Counted from the first letter of the stretch, positions 1-8,273 are shown. The stretch: DNA of 64,000 bases from JAEMQF01 sp963775015 (GCA_963775015.1 CAVZHI010000024.1:62001-126000), one strand, 5' to 3'. Made by a program: numbers and translations. The notes: generated from the letters alone by a model not told the origin.

Positions 1-57
1 CTGTGCTTCAGCGACGCCTTCGTGCCGGCAGGCCCGCAGATCGCGGCCCTGCCGTAG
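1..57 (+). CDS. 3' end of an unidentified gene (partial)
   Basis: Frame 1 is open from the window edge to a TAG at 55-57 and would encode the last 18 residues of a protein ending in QIAALP. The piece is too short to assign to a family. It is convergent with the HIG1-domain gene that follows. It may be chance coding; what lies to the left of the window would settle it. Confidence 0.3.
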   Translation: MCFSDAFVPAGPQIAALP

Positions 58-93
58 GGGCCAGGAGCCCGGGCGGCAGCTGGCGCCGCGGGT

Positions 94-282
94 TCAACCG
101 GTCCAGACCGCAAGCAGGATCAGGGCCAGCGCCACGCCTTGAAAGACCACGCGCATCGTCATCCACTGCGCACTCGTGCGATGCCCGACCTCGCCATGTT
201 GCGTCATCGCCGCGACGCCGAAGGCGAGCGATCCGATTACGCACAACAAGGCCACAACGACCAGCAACGTCATCAAGCTCAT
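94..282 (-). CDS. HIG1-domain small membrane protein
   Basis: A 62-residue inner-membrane protein. Residues 1-25 form one hydrophobic helix and residues 42-61 a second. The connecting stretch (TQHGEVGHRTSAQW) followed by MRVVFQGVALAL resembles HIG1/DUF2909-type twin-helix proteins, which associate with respiratory complexes and hypoxic growth. The ATG at 282 is preceded by an AGAGGA ribosome site about 7 bases upstream. The gene stands alone and diverges from the BON gene. A CRP/FNR-like palindrome with a -10-like TAGGGT lies upstream, which fits expression under low oxygen. The family match is from recognition of the pattern, not a search. Confidence 0.7.
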   Translation of the reverse strand: MSLMTLLVVVALLCVIGSLAFGVAAMTQHGEVGHRTSAQWMTMRVVFQGVALALILLAVWTG

Positions 283-354
283 GATGTTTCCTCTTCTTCA
301 AGCCGGAGACACTGACGGGGCGGCGCTGCGCCCCCTCCTTGCCACCGTTCGCAC

Positions 355-396
355 ACCCTATACCTCGCGACCGCAGAGGATGTTGACGTGCCGCAA
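355..396 (-). promoter_or_regulatory. CRP/FNR-like box and -10 for the HIG1 gene
   Basis: The plus strand at 383-396 reads TTGACGTGCCGCAA (minus strand TTGCGGCACGTCAA). On the minus strand a TAGGGT hexamer at 360-355 lies 22 bp downstream. This is the spacing expected when a CRP/FNR-family activator binds around -41.5, and it recurs across the window. Confidence 0.5.
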
Positions 397-449
397 ACGC
401 CCAGCGTCGCGCATCGCCTTGATGTGACGCTCGCGCAGAAGGCGCGGAT

Positions 450-490
450 TTGCGATCGCTCAAGCGGCGTTCACGCGGCGCGCCTAGCAT
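450..490 (+). promoter_or_regulatory. CRP/FNR-like box and -10 for the BON gene
   Basis: TTGCGATCGCTCAA at 450-463 is followed after 21 bp by TAGCAT at 485-490. The predicted transcript would start near 498 with a leader of about 80 bases before the BON start codon. The hexamer and spacing are the same as upstream of the elaB-like gene at 1998. Confidence 0.5.
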
Positions 491-578
491 GCGCTGGAGC
501 GATGCGACAGCGACCTTCCCGGACGCTTTCGCGCCTTGAGGCTTCGCGGCGGCCGGGCGCCGCGCAAAGGGATGAATC

Positions 579-1232
579 ATGAAGACCGATGCACAACTGA
601 AGAAAGACGTGACGGCGGAACTCGAGTGGGATCCGTCGATCAATGCGAGCCATGTCGGCGTCGCGGCGGCGGACGGCGTCGTCACGTTGACGGGCCACCT
701 CAACACGTTTGCCGAGAAGTACGCGATCGAGCGCGCCGTGCAGCGCGTGCAGGGCGTGAAGGCGATCGCGCTCGAACTTGACGTGAAACTCGAGCCCGGC
801 CACAAGCGCAGCGACTCGGAGATCGCGAACGCGGTCGAGTCGGCGCTGCAATGGCACGCCCTCGTTCCGGCGGAACGCCTCCAGGTCAAGGTGGAAAAGG
901 GCTGGATCACGCTGAAGGGCGAAGTCGACTGGGAGTACCAGCGCCAGAACGCCGAGAAGGCCGTGCGCCCGCTGACCGGCGTGGTGGGGATCAGCAATGC
1001 GATCACGCTGAAACCATCGGTCACGCCGGCCAAGGTCGCGGATCGAATCCGCGACGCGATGGCGCGCCACGCCGAGCGCGAAGCCAAGCACATCGAAGTC
1101 ATGGTCAGCGGTTCGGCGGTGACGCTGCGCGGCACCGTCGACTCATGGGCCGAGCGCAACGCCGCTTTCGGCGCGGCGTGGTCGGCGCCGGGCGTGCTGA
1201 GCGTCGTCAACGAAATCCGCGTCCAGTCGTGA
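579..1232 (+). CDS. Triple BON-domain protein (OsmY-like)
   Basis: A 217-residue protein made of three successive BON domains, roughly residues 3-70, 79-146 and 149-216. Each has the repeated pattern of a short amphipathic start, a V-x-V-x-x-G-x-V-x-L-x-G core (GVVTLTGHL, GWITLKGEV, SAVTLRGTV) and a closing V-x-x-V-x-N/A-I. BON proteins bind lipid or envelope surfaces and are induced by osmotic and other stress (OsmY, Kbp). No signal peptide is visible, so a cytoplasmic or membrane-surface location is more likely than periplasmic. An AAGGGAT motif precedes the ATG. The SagB-type reductase gene begins 4 bases after its stop, so the two are probably cotranscribed. Confidence 0.85.
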   Translation: MKTDAQLKKDVTAELEWDPSINASHVGVAAADGVVTLTGHLNTFAEKYAIERAVQRVQGVKAIALELDVKLEPGHKRSDSEIANAVESALQWHALVPAERLQVKVEKGWITLKGEVDWEYQRQNAEKAVRPLTGVVGISNAITLKPSVTPAKVADRIRDAMARHAEREAKHIEVMVSGSAVTLRGTVDSWAERNAAFGAAWSAPGVLSVVNEIRVQS

Positions 1233-1236
1233 CACT

Positions 1237-1887
1237 GTGAACCCGGAAGTCGCAAGGCGCACCTCCGAACCCGGGTCTGCCGACTCAGGTTCGCAGGCCC
1301 CGGTTCAGGGCGTGGAGTTGCCGCGGCCCATCACCCGCGGCGGCATGCCGCTCATGCAAGCGCTCAGCCAGCGCCAGTCGTGGCGAAACTTCGCGCCCAC
1401 AGCGTTACCGCCGCAGACCTTGTCCGACTTGTTGTGGGCCGCTGCGGGAATCAACCGCGAGCGCGGCGGCGGGCGCACCACGCCGAGCGCGATGAAGTCG
1501 CACGAAGTCGATCTGTACGTGGCGCGGCGCGACGGCCTGTTCCTCTATGACCCGCCGGCGCACCGGCTCGGGTTGTGCTTGCCGATCGACTTGCGCCGCA
1601 GCACGGGCTACGAGGAGTTCGTCGACAGCGCGCCACTGGAGCTGATCTTTGTGGCCGACCTCGCACGCATGCCGCTCGTGGCAGCGCAGCGTCGGGAAAT
1701 GTACGCCGCGGCGGCGGCCGGGGCGATGGCGCAGAACGTCTACCTGTTCTGTGCCTCCGCCGGGCTGGCCGCGGCGATTCGCGCCTGGATCGATCCTGGC
1801 ATCCTCGCCGCCGCGATGCAGCTGCGCGCTGAGCAGCGCGTCGTTCTGTCCCAGGGGCTCGGCTTCGCTTGCGACGCGAGCGCGTGA
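1237..1887 (+). CDS. SagB-type nitroreductase-family protein
   Basis: A 216-residue FMN-dependent nitroreductase-fold protein. The N-terminal half holds the family signature RQSWRNF (about residues 46-52) followed by LPPQTLSDLLWAAAGINR. The remainder covers the usual EVDLYV, GYEEFVDSAPLELIFVADL and AAAAAGAMAQNVYL segments; the last is the family's helix after the flavin pocket. SagB/thiazole-oxidase-like members of this length occur as free-standing reductases in proteobacteria with unknown substrates. The chosen start is GTG at 1237, directly after the BON stop; no later ATG leaves the N-terminus intact. It is probably translated from the BON transcript. Confidence 0.75.
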   Translation: MNPEVARRTSEPGSADSGSQAPVQGVELPRPITRGGMPLMQALSQRQSWRNFAPTALPPQTLSDLLWAAAGINRERGGGRTTPSAMKSHEVDLYVARRDGLFLYDPPAHRLGLCLPIDLRRSTGYEEFVDSAPLELIFVADLARMPLVAAQRREMYAAAAAGAMAQNVYLFCASAGLAAAIRAWIDPGILAAAMQLRAEQRVVLSQGLGFACDASA

Positions 1888-1908
1888 CGCAGGTGAGGCC
1901 CGCCGCGC

Positions 1909-1949
1909 TTGACGAGGCGCAACCCCACGCGGCACACGCTGCGTAGCAT
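1909..1949 (+). promoter_or_regulatory. CRP/FNR-like box and -10 for the elaB-like operon
   Basis: TTGACGAGGCGCAA at 1909-1922 is followed after 21 bp by TAGCAT at 1944-1949. The predicted start is near 1957, about 40 bases before the ATG at 1998. The left half matches the window consensus well; the right half (CGCAA) deviates at one position. Confidence 0.5.
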
Positions 1950-1997
1950 GACTTGGCTGCACACGAGTCGCAGCACCCCATCTCACGAGGAACCGCC

Positions 1998-2330
1998 ATG
2001 GAAACCACCACCTCTCCCGTCAGCACCACCGATCAAAGCGCGCGCGATCGTTTGGCGCACAGCCTGCAACAAATGGTCGACGAAGCCGAGCACCTGCTGA
2101 AGAACGCGCAACGCACCGGCAGCGAACAGTTCAACGCGGCACGCGACAAGTTCGAGTCACAGCTGCGCAGCGCGAAAGCCGAGCTGAGCCACCTGGAGCA
2201 AACCGCGCTCGACAACGCCAAGCGCGCCGTGCACGCGACTGACCACGCCGTGCATCAGCATCCCTACACGGCGATGGGCGTCGCGGCGGGAATCGGCGTG
2301 CTGGTCGGCATGCTCGTCGCGCGGCGCTAG
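1998..2330 (+). CDS. ElaB/YqjD/DUF883-family membrane-anchored protein
   Basis: A 110-residue protein with a long amphipathic, coiled-coil-prone region (residues 10-75, rich in E, Q, A and K) and one C-terminal helix (TAMGVAAGIGVLVGMLVARR) ending in the R-R tail typical of the ElaB/YqjD family. These tail-anchored inner-membrane proteins bind ribosomes in stationary phase in E. coli. An ACGAGGAA ribosome site precedes the ATG at 1998. It leads a three-gene set with YqjE- and YqjK-like proteins, the same order as the E. coli yqjD-yqjE-yqjK cluster, behind a CRP/FNR-like promoter. Confidence 0.85.
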   Translation: METTTSPVSTTDQSARDRLAHSLQQMVDEAEHLLKNAQRTGSEQFNAARDKFESQLRSAKAELSHLEQTALDNAKRAVHATDHAVHQHPYTAMGVAAGIGVLVGMLVARR

Positions 2331-2362
2331 AGTTTTCTCGATCCAGGCGCACGGGGCCGGGA

Positions 2363-2755
2363 TTGGACACGCCACCGGGCCTGCTGAGTTCGGCGCGCGC
2401 GGTGCTGGCCGGGCTGGTCGAGATCGGCCAGACGCGCCTGCAGCTCGCCAGCACCGAGCTCGAAGAGGAGCGGCTGCGCATCGCGCAGTTGCTGCTCTGC
2501 GCGACGGCGGCGCTGTTCTTCCTCGGCCTGGGCCTGGTGCTGTTCGCGCTGCTGCTCGTGCTGCTGTTTTGGGACAGCCACCGCGTGCTCGTGCTTGGCA
2601 TCGAAACGGTCCTGATCCTCGCGATCGGTGCCGGCTTGGCCGGCGTGTGGCGGCACAAGGCGAAAACCAAACCGCGCCTTCTCGGCGCGTCGCTGGTGGA
2701 ACTTCAGCGCGACCGCGACGCGCTGCAATCCGGCGCAGCCGCCGCCTCGCCATGA
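2363..2755 (+). CDS. YqjE/phage-holin-family membrane protein
   Basis: A 130-residue protein with a short helix (residues 5-45) and two transmembrane segments, about residues 47-70 (LLLCATAALFFLGLGLVLFA) and 75-95. This is the pattern of the YqjE / Holin_X family found next to YqjD-like proteins. The start is TTG at 2363; no ATG is available before the first helix. The stop overlaps the ATG of the next gene by 4 bases, so the pair is translationally coupled. The family role in envelope stress is poorly known, and no lytic function should be read from the holin label. Confidence 0.75.
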   Translation: MDTPPGLLSSARAVLAGLVEIGQTRLQLASTELEEERLRIAQLLLCATAALFFLGLGLVLFALLLVLLFWDSHRVLVLGIETVLILAIGAGLAGVWRHKAKTKPRLLGASLVELQRDRDALQSGAAAASP

Positions 2756-3036
2756 CAGACGCGGAGTACCGGATCCTGCTCGCCGCGCGCCGCGCGAAGT
2801 TGGTGCAAACCGCGCAAATGCAGCGCGTTCGCCTCGCGCAGAGCGCGCTGCCGCTGAGACAACCCTGGGTCTGGCTCGAACGCGGGATCGGCGTGTGGCG
2901 GACGCTGCGCGCCCACCCCTGGGCCTTGCTCGCCCCGACAGTGGCTCTGGCGCTGTGGCGTCCACGCGGCGTGCTGCGCGCCCTGCCCGTGTTGCTCGCG
3001 ATCTGGCGCGCAGCCGTCAGGCCAAGGCTGCGCTGA
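2752..3036 (+). CDS. YqjK-like small protein
   Basis: A 94-residue basic protein. The N-terminal third (EYRILLAARRAKLVQTAQMQ) is the R/A/L-rich start typical of YqjK-family proteins, followed by a hydrophobic segment WALLAPTVALALWRPRG at about residues 55-71. It starts with an ATGA overlap to the YqjE-like gene, completing the yqjD-E-K-type operon. Function is unknown in the family. It is convergent with cbpM, whose stop lies about 50 bases away. Confidence 0.65.
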   Translation: MTDAEYRILLAARRAKLVQTAQMQRVRLAQSALPLRQPWVWLERGIGVWRTLRAHPWALLAPTVALALWRPRGVLRALPVLLAIWRAAVRPRLR

Positions 3037-3089
3037 TCCTGCTTTGCGCGCTCACTGCGTGGCGCCGGCCGGCCGGGCGCACACGCCGC

Positions 3090-3410
3090 TCAGGCTGAGC
3101 CGAGGCGGCGCAACTGCGACTTGAGCGCCTCGATCTCGTCGAGCAGGTCGAGCACGAGCGCCGCAGCGGCGGCGTTCAAATCAAGGTCGCGGACGAGGCG
3201 CATCGCAATGCGCGCACGCGCCAAGCTCGACCCGCCGAAACGCCAGGCCTGCGGGTCGGCACCGCTTGTCGGGAGCACGCCTTCCTGGATCAGCGCCAGC
3301 AGTTGCTCGTTGTCGGCGGCGCCGCACAGCCGGCACAACTCGTCGAGCGTGAACTCGACTTCTTCGTCGACGAGCACGCCATGGATCGTCACTGCATGGA
3401 GTTCGCTCAT
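3090..3410 (-). CDS. cbpM: CbpM, modulator of the CbpA co-chaperone
   Basis: A 106-residue MerR-like winged-helix protein. Residues 14-55 carry the CbpM signature (EEVEFTLDELCRLCG, LLALIQEGVLPTSG) and residues 58-104 a long helix with the typical RIAMRLVRDLDLN sequence and a C-terminal L-rich coiled coil. CbpM binds the J-domain of CbpA and blocks its work with DnaK. The ATG at 3410 overlaps the cbpA stop by 4 bases, and the protein length matches the family. Confidence 0.9.
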   Translation of the reverse strand: MSELHAVTIHGVLVDEEVEFTLDELCRLCGAADNEQLLALIQEGVLPTSGADPQAWRFGGSSLARARIAMRLVRDLDLNAAAAALVLDLLDEIEALKSQLRRLGSA

Positions 3411-4357
3411 GCCTCCTCCAAAGAGCGGCGCGGATCGAACTCGCCAAAGGTCTTGGCGAGCGCGCGCCACGCCTCCTTCGCCTTTGCGGTGTCGGCACTC
3501 GGCAAGGCGATCGACAGGACGGCATACAGGTCGCCGGGCGGTGTGCTGGGTATCCCTTTGCCGCGCAGGCGCAGCTTGTGGCCGGCCTTCGACCCGGGCG
3601 GCACCGCGAGCTCGACGCTGCCGTCGGGTGTGGTCAGGGTCACGCTCGCGCCGAGCGCCGCTTCCCAGGGCGCCAGCGGCAGGTCGGCATAGACGTCGCG
3701 GCCGTCGACGCGAAACCGCGGGTGCGGCGCGAACCCGACTTCGAGGTACAGGTCACCCGCGGGAGCGTTGCCCTGCCCGGTGCCACCTTGCCCGGCCAGG
3801 CGCAGGTGCTGTCCGTCGCGAATCCCTTTCGGAATGTTCACATCCAGTTGACGCTCGACGAGGATCACGCGTCCGCTCGAGTCGAGTTGCGGAACGCGCA
3901 GCGAAATCGTGCGCTGCGCGCCCCGGTACGCGTCAACCAGATCGATCTGCACCTTCGCGTGGTGATCGCTGCCCGGCCCGTGGGGCGCGCCGCGTGCACC
4001 GTGCATGCCCGCGGCGTGGCGCCCGAACAGCGCCTCGAAGAAATCGCTGTGGCTCGAGTCGGACCCGGTGCCGAAGTCGCGGCCGCTGAATTCGAAACCA
4101 CTCTCCCAACCCGGCGGCGGGCTGAACTCCTGCCCGCGCGCGTGGCGTTTGCCGACGTCATCGTAAGCGGCGCGCTTCTCGGCGTCGCCCAGCGCCTCGT
4201 AGGCCTCGGCAATCTCCTTGAAGCGCGCCTCGGCGTCGGGCTCCTTGCTCACGTCAGGGTGGTACTTGCGCGCCAGCTTGCGGTACGCGCGCTTCACCTC
4301 GTCCTGGGTGGCGGAGCGCTCAACGCCGAGCGTCGCGTAGTAGTCCTTGAAATCCAT
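3407..4357 (-). CDS. cbpA: CbpA, DnaJ-type co-chaperone
   Basis: A 316-residue Hsp40 of the CbpA class. It has a J-domain at residues 3-70 with the HPD motif (KYHPDVSK), a G/F-rich linker (residues 78-125) and two DnaJ C-terminal beta domains (about 135-290). The zinc-finger domain of DnaJ is absent, which defines CbpA. It stimulates DnaK ATPase and can bind curved DNA in starved cells. It lies just downstream of the V-ATPase operon, but a CRP/FNR-like box with a -10 at 4384-4425 suggests its own promoter. Confidence 0.92.
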   Translation of the reverse strand: MDFKDYYATLGVERSATQDEVKRAYRKLARKYHPDVSKEPDAEARFKEIAEAYEALGDAEKRAAYDDVGKRHARGQEFSPPPGWESGFEFSGRDFGTGSDSSHSDFFEALFGRHAAGMHGARGAPHGPGSDHHAKVQIDLVDAYRGAQRTISLRVPQLDSSGRVILVERQLDVNIPKGIRDGQHLRLAGQGGTGQGNAPAGDLYLEVGFAPHPRFRVDGRDVYADLPLAPWEAALGASVTLTTPDGSVELAVPPGSKAGHKLRLRGKGIPSTPPGDLYAVLSIALPSADTAKAKEAWRALAKTFGEFDPRRSLEEA

Positions 4358-4383
4358 GAAGCTTCTCGCAGCGTGCCTGCGGC

Positions 4384-4425
4384 AGGGTAGACCGCGGCGC
4401 TTCGCTTGGGCTTGAGCGACGTCAA
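4384..4425 (-). promoter_or_regulatory. CRP/FNR-like box and -10 for cbpAM
   Basis: On the minus strand TTGACGTCGCTCAA (4425-4412) is followed after 22 bp by TACCCT (4389-4384), giving a predicted leader of about 20 bases before the cbpA ATG. The box overlaps the stop codon region of the V-ATPase subunit D gene, so cbpAM can be expressed apart from the ATPase operon. Confidence 0.5.
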
Positions 4426-5060
4426 GGTACAGGATCCTTCACGCCATGGCTGCTGTGCAGATCGGCGCCATGGCGCATCGAGACCGCCTCTTCGCGCTCC
4501 AGCTCTTCGAGCCGGTTGTCGACGTCCCAGATCGATGTGTCCAGCTCGGGCAGCATCACGTCCTGCAGGGCTCGGGCGCGGCGCACCGAGCGGCGGTATT
4601 CGAGCGACAAGCGCTCCAGGTTGCCCGACACGGCGGCGATTGTTGCGGCTGCCGCGATGACGGCAGCGAAAGCGTCCCGGCAATGCTCGGCTTCGGGTGA
4701 ACGGTTCACCGCTTGCGCCGCCGGCGACACCGTAGTCGCGTCGAAGCTGGCCTCCTGCAAAGGCACACCCATCAATCCGTGGGTTCGGATCAGCAGTTGC
4801 GCCGGCGCCAGGTCACGCGGCGGATAGACCTGCAAGCCCTGCAAGCCGTGCCGCGCCACCGCGCCTTGCAACGCGGCAGCAGCGACCTCGTTCAAGCCGA
4901 TGAAGTCGGATTGCAGCGTCGCGTAGCGCTGCAACTCGCGCAGGATCTCACCCGCAAGCAGCAGGCATTTTTCGTCGAGAAAGACGTAGCCCTCGTGCAT
5001 CGCACGGCGTTCGTCCTTCATCTCGATGAGCGCGCTGCGGGTGGGGCTTGTATCGCTCAT
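4422..5060 (-). CDS. ntpD: V/A-type ATPase subunit D (central stalk)
   Basis: A 212-residue, mostly helical protein. The N-terminal PTRSALIEMKDERRAMHEGY and C-terminal RRSVRRARALQDVMLPELD are the hallmarks of V/A-ATPase subunit D, the coiled-coil rotor shaft inside the A3B3 head. The C-terminal LEELEREEAVSMR matches the usual ending. It is the last gene of the operon, with an ATGA overlap to subunit B, and its length is in the family's range. Confidence 0.92.
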   Translation of the reverse strand: MSDTSPTRSALIEMKDERRAMHEGYVFLDEKCLLLAGEILRELQRYATLQSDFIGLNEVAAAALQGAVARHGLQGLQVYPPRDLAPAQLLIRTHGLMGVPLQEASFDATTVSPAAQAVNRSPEAEHCRDAFAAVIAAAATIAAVSGNLERLSLEYRRSVRRARALQDVMLPELDTSIWDVDNRLEELEREEAVSMRHGADLHSSHGVKDPVP

Positions 5061-6436
5061 GTTCGAGCCTCGATGTGCGCAGCGATCTGCGCGTCCGACA
5101 GGCGCGTCAACTCGCCCTTCGGAAACTCGGCAAGCAGGCCCCACCCCAGCGCCATGCTTTGTTCGAGCGTGCGCGGCGCATCCTGGTTGACGAGGGTCTG
5201 CTCGAACGCGGTGCCGAAGCGCAGAACCATGCGGTCGGTATCGGCCAGGCCCTCGAGTCCGACCACGCTCGCGAGCACGCGCGCCTGCGTGGCTCGCGCG
5301 TAGGCGGCGTAGAGCTGGCTCGCCAGCGCAGGGTGGTCGGCGTGCGTGTACTTTGCACCGGTGCCGTCTTTCATCAGCCTTGACAGGCTCGGCAGCACGT
5401 TCACCGGCGGGTAGACCCCGCGCCGATCCAGATCGCGCGACAGCACGATCTGGCCCTCCGTGATGTAGCCCGTCAAGTCCGGTATCGGATGGCCGATGTC
5501 GTCGGCCGGCATCGTCAGAATCGACAATTGCGTCAGCGTTCCCGGCACGCCGCGCAGGCACCCTGCGCGCTCGAACAGCGTCGCCAGGTCCGAATACATG
5601 GTTCCGGGGAAGCCCTTGCGGCTCGGAATCTCGCCTTTGCTCGACGACACCTCGCGCAAGGCCTCGCAGTAGTTCGTCATGTCGGTGAGGATCACGAGCA
5701 CGTGTTTGCCGAGCTCGAACGCGAGGTATTCGGCGGCGCAGAGCGCAAAGCGCGGCGTCAGCAGGCGCTGCGTGCTCGAGTCGCTGGCGAGGTTCAGGAA
5801 CAGCGCGGTGCGTTCCAGCGCGCCGCCCTGTTCCAGGCTGCGCCGAAAGTACTCGGCGCTGTCATACGGCACGCCGATCCCGGCGAAGACGATGACGAAG
5901 TGATCGCTGGAGTTCGCCGAACGCAGCCGCGCGTGGCTCGCGATCTGCACCGCGAGCCGGTCGTGCGGCAGCCCGCCGCCCGAGAACAACGGCAGCTTCT
6001 GGCCGCGCACCAGGCTGTTCATCAGGTCCAGCGTGCTGATGCCGGTTTCGATGAAATCGCGCGGCATCGCGCGCGCCACCGGGTTCAGCGGCAGGCCTTC
6101 GATCGCGACCTGGCGCTGCGCGGCAATCGGCGGCCCGCCGTCGATGACCTGACCCACGCCGTTGAAGATCCGCCCGAGAATTCCGGGTCCGACGCCGAAG
6201 CGCAGCGCCTCGCCGGGAAAGCGCACGACGGTGCCCTCGAGCGACAGCCCGGCCGTCGATTCGAGCACCTCGATGATCATGAACTGTTCGTCGATCGCTG
6301 CGATTCGCCCCAGGCGCGAGCGGCCGTCAGGCCCACGCACCTGCACGGCGTCGGCCAGGCCAACGTCGAGCGTGCGCCGCAGGAACAGCAGCGGGCCTTC
6401 GAGGCGCGTGGCGGCGCCTTCAACGCTGAGCAGCAT
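5057..6436 (-). CDS. ntpB: V/A-type ATPase subunit B (regulatory nucleotide-binding)
   Basis: A 459-residue, non-catalytic B subunit. The place of the P-loop is taken by LPLFSGGGLPHD (about residues 150-161), as expected for B. Conserved FAGIGVPYDSAEYF, TDMTNYCEALREVS and PVNVLPSLSRLMKDG segments follow. It alternates with A in the hexameric head and shapes the nucleotide site. The start at 6436 lies inside the 3' end of subunit A; longer in-frame starts would translate a palindromic repeat that interrupts this junction, so the native N-terminus probably begins near MLLSVEG. Confidence 0.92.
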   Translation of the reverse strand: MLLSVEGAATRLEGPLLFLRRTLDVGLADAVQVRGPDGRSRLGRIAAIDEQFMIIEVLESTAGLSLEGTVVRFPGEALRFGVGPGILGRIFNGVGQVIDGGPPIAAQRQVAIEGLPLNPVARAMPRDFIETGISTLDLMNSLVRGQKLPLFSGGGLPHDRLAVQIASHARLRSANSSDHFVIVFAGIGVPYDSAEYFRRSLEQGGALERTALFLNLASDSSTQRLLTPRFALCAAEYLAFELGKHVLVILTDMTNYCEALREVSSSKGEIPSRKGFPGTMYSDLATLFERAGCLRGVPGTLTQLSILTMPADDIGHPIPDLTGYITEGQIVLSRDLDRRGVYPPVNVLPSLSRLMKDGTGAKYTHADHPALASQLYAAYARATQARVLASVVGLEGLADTDRMVLRFGTAFEQTLVNQDAPRTLEQSMALGWGLLAEFPKGELTRLSDAQIAAHIEART

Positions 6437-8273
6437 CGTGGCCTTCAACGTCATCCCGGTGTCGCAAGCCGGGATCCACTGCCGGCGCGAACCCCTGGAT
6501 CCCGGCTTGCGCCGGGATGACGGCTGTTTGCCCGTGCGCCGGCACCATCTGCGCAAACTCACTTTCCATGCGCACACCGAGTTCGGCGAGCAGCGGCAAC
6601 TGGTCGTCGGCAATGTCTTCGCCCATGCGCTGCAGCGCGCGCAGGCAGGGCAGCGACGCCAGCTGCTCCGGCGCGACCCCGGCAGCGAGTGCGGCTTCGG
6701 CCAGGTCGAAGAAGCGCCCGAGCAAACGCATCATCGCGCCCTGGCGCTGCGGGCTGCAGACCCGATCGACCGCCGAAAAAGCCGACTGGCGCAGGAACGC
6801 CTCATTGATCAGGTCCGCGCACAGCAGCGTGAGTTGCTGGCGCGACGGCAGCGCGTCCTTGCCGATGATGCGCGCCATGCGTTCGAGTTGCGCCTGATCG
6901 TCGAGCAGCGTCAGGAAGCGCCGGCGCAGCAACAGCCACTCGCGATTGCCCTGCGCTGCCCACCAGGGCGCGAAGTCGCGCGCGTCTTCGGCGTACGACT
7001 GGAGCGGGTGGATCGCGGGGTAAAAGCGCGCCTGCGCACGTTTCGCGTCGAGCGCCCAGAAGGCTTTCACGTAGCGCTTCGTGTGGCTCGTCACCGGCTC
7101 GGAGAAGTCGCCTGACGGCGGGCTGATCGCGCCCATCACGCTCACCGAGCCCGTTGCTCCGGCGAGAGTTTCGACGAGCGCGGCGCGTTCGTAAAAATCG
7201 GCGAGGCGGCTCGCCAGGTAGGCCGGGTAGCCACCCTCGCCCGGCAACTCGCCGAAGCGCCCCGACACTTCGCGCAGCGCTTCGGCCCAGCGGCTCGTCG
7301 AGTCGGCCATCAGCGCGACGTGCAGGCCCTGGTCGCGAAAGTACTCCGCGACGGTGATCGCGCAGTAGATGCTCGCCTCGCGCGCCGCGACCGGCATGTT
7401 CGACGTGTTGGCGATGATGACGGTGCGCTCCATGAGCGGCCGGCCGGTGCGCGGGTCGGTGAGCGTCGGGAATTCGTCGAGCACGCCGGCCATCTCGTTG
7501 CCGCGCTCGCCGCAACCGAGATAAACAATGACGTCGGCGTTGCAGCCCTTGGCGAGCGCTTCGAGCAGCACCGTCTTGCCGGTGCCGAAGCCGCCGGGAA
7601 TCGCCGCCTTGCCGCCCTGCGCCACCGGGAACAGGCTGTCCAGGATGCGTTGGCCCGTCACGAGCGGCGCCTGCGTCGGCAAGCGGCGCGCCACGGGCCG
7701 GGGCACGCGCACCGGCCAGACGTGGCTCATCGCGAGTTCGCGCAAGCTGGCGTCGCCCTGGCGCAGCACGCACACGGTGGCGTCGTCGGCGTACTCTCCA
7801 ACCGGCTGCACCGACTCGACAACACCGCTTGCGTCGGGCGGCGCGAGGCAAAGTTGCGTGCGTCCTTCCTGAGCGCTCGCCTGCCCAATCACTGCACCCG
7901 CAGCCAAGGGCGCACCGGCGCTGATCTGCGGTTCGAAGTGACGCCGCCCTGCTGCCGGCGCGAGCATTCCCGGCTGCACGAACATGGAGTCGACGCCCGA
8001 AAGCGGCCGCAACAAGCCATCGAAGATATGGCCCAGCAGGTTCGGCCCGAGCCGCACCGACAGCGCCTGGCCGTCGCCGCGCACTTCGGTTCCGGGGCGC
8101 AGCCCGGAGGTGTCTTCGTAGACCTGGACGACGATTGTCTCGTCGTGAATACGCACCACTTCGCCGAGCAGCGCACGCGGCCCGACGCGCACCGACTCGC
8201 GCAGCGAAAACGGCCCCTGCTTCACCGCATGCAACACCGGCCCAGCAATGCTGCGCACGGTCGCGAGGCTCAC
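6420..8273 (-). CDS. ntpA: V/A-type ATPase subunit A (catalytic)
   Basis: A 617-residue catalytic subunit. The P-loop is GGFGTGKTV (about residue 235), followed by CGERGNEMAGVLDEFP and ADSTSRWAEALREVSGRFGELPGEGGYPAYL. The extra bulge domain of V/A-type A subunits lies before the P-loop. The start is GTG at 8273, overlapping the subunit E stop (GTGA). The last 35 or so residues (from AVIPAQAGIQ) come from a palindromic repeat inserted at the A/B junction, so the C-terminal tail is not ancestral. It hydrolyses or makes ATP coupled to ion flow through subunits I and K. Confidence 0.93.
   Translation of the reverse strand: MSLATVRSIAGPVLHAVKQGPFSLRESVRVGPRALLGEVVRIHDETIVVQVYEDTSGLRPGTEVRGDGQALSVRLGPNLLGHIFDGLLRPLSGVDSMFVQPGMLAPAAGRRHFEPQISAGAPLAAGAVIGQASAQEGRTQLCLAPPDASGVVESVQPVGEYADDATVCVLRQGDASLRELAMSHVWPVRVPRPVARRLPTQAPLVTGQRILDSLFPVAQGGKAAIPGGFGTGKTVLLEALAKGCNADVIVYLGCGERGNEMAGVLDEFPTLTDPRTGRPLMERTVIIANTSNMPVAAREASIYCAITVAEYFRDQGLHVALMADSTSRWAEALREVSGRFGELPGEGGYPAYLASRLADFYERAALVETLAGATGSVSVMGAISPPSGDFSEPVTSHTKRYVKAFWALDAKRAQARFYPAIHPLQSYAEDARDFAPWWAAQGNREWLLLRRRFLTLLDDQAQLERMARIIGKDALPSRQQLTLLCADLINEAFLRQSAFSAVDRVCSPQRQGAMMRLLGRFFDLAEAALAAGVAPEQLASLPCLRALQRMGEDIADDQLPLLAELGVRMESEFAQMVPAHGQTAVIPAQAGIQGFAPAVDPGLRHRDDVEGHDAAQR
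6449..6523. repeat. Pair of GGATCCCGGC palindromic repeats in ntpA 3' end
   Basis: Two inverted copies of a repeat with arms ATCCCGGC/GCCGGGAT, at about 6449-6479 and 6496-6523, face each other. This is the intergenic repeat common in Burkholderiales. Here it lies within the coding tail of ntpA and directly before the ntpB start. Confidence 0.85.

Noticed and set aside
2363..2755. Holin family label suggesting a prophage
   Set aside because: The gene is part of a yqjD-E-K-type set; no other phage genes, integrase or attachment sites are nearby.
4412..4425. Box near cbpA considered as a terminator stem for the ATPase operon
   Set aside because: The arms are only 5 bases with no T-run after them, while spacing to TACCCT fits a promoter.
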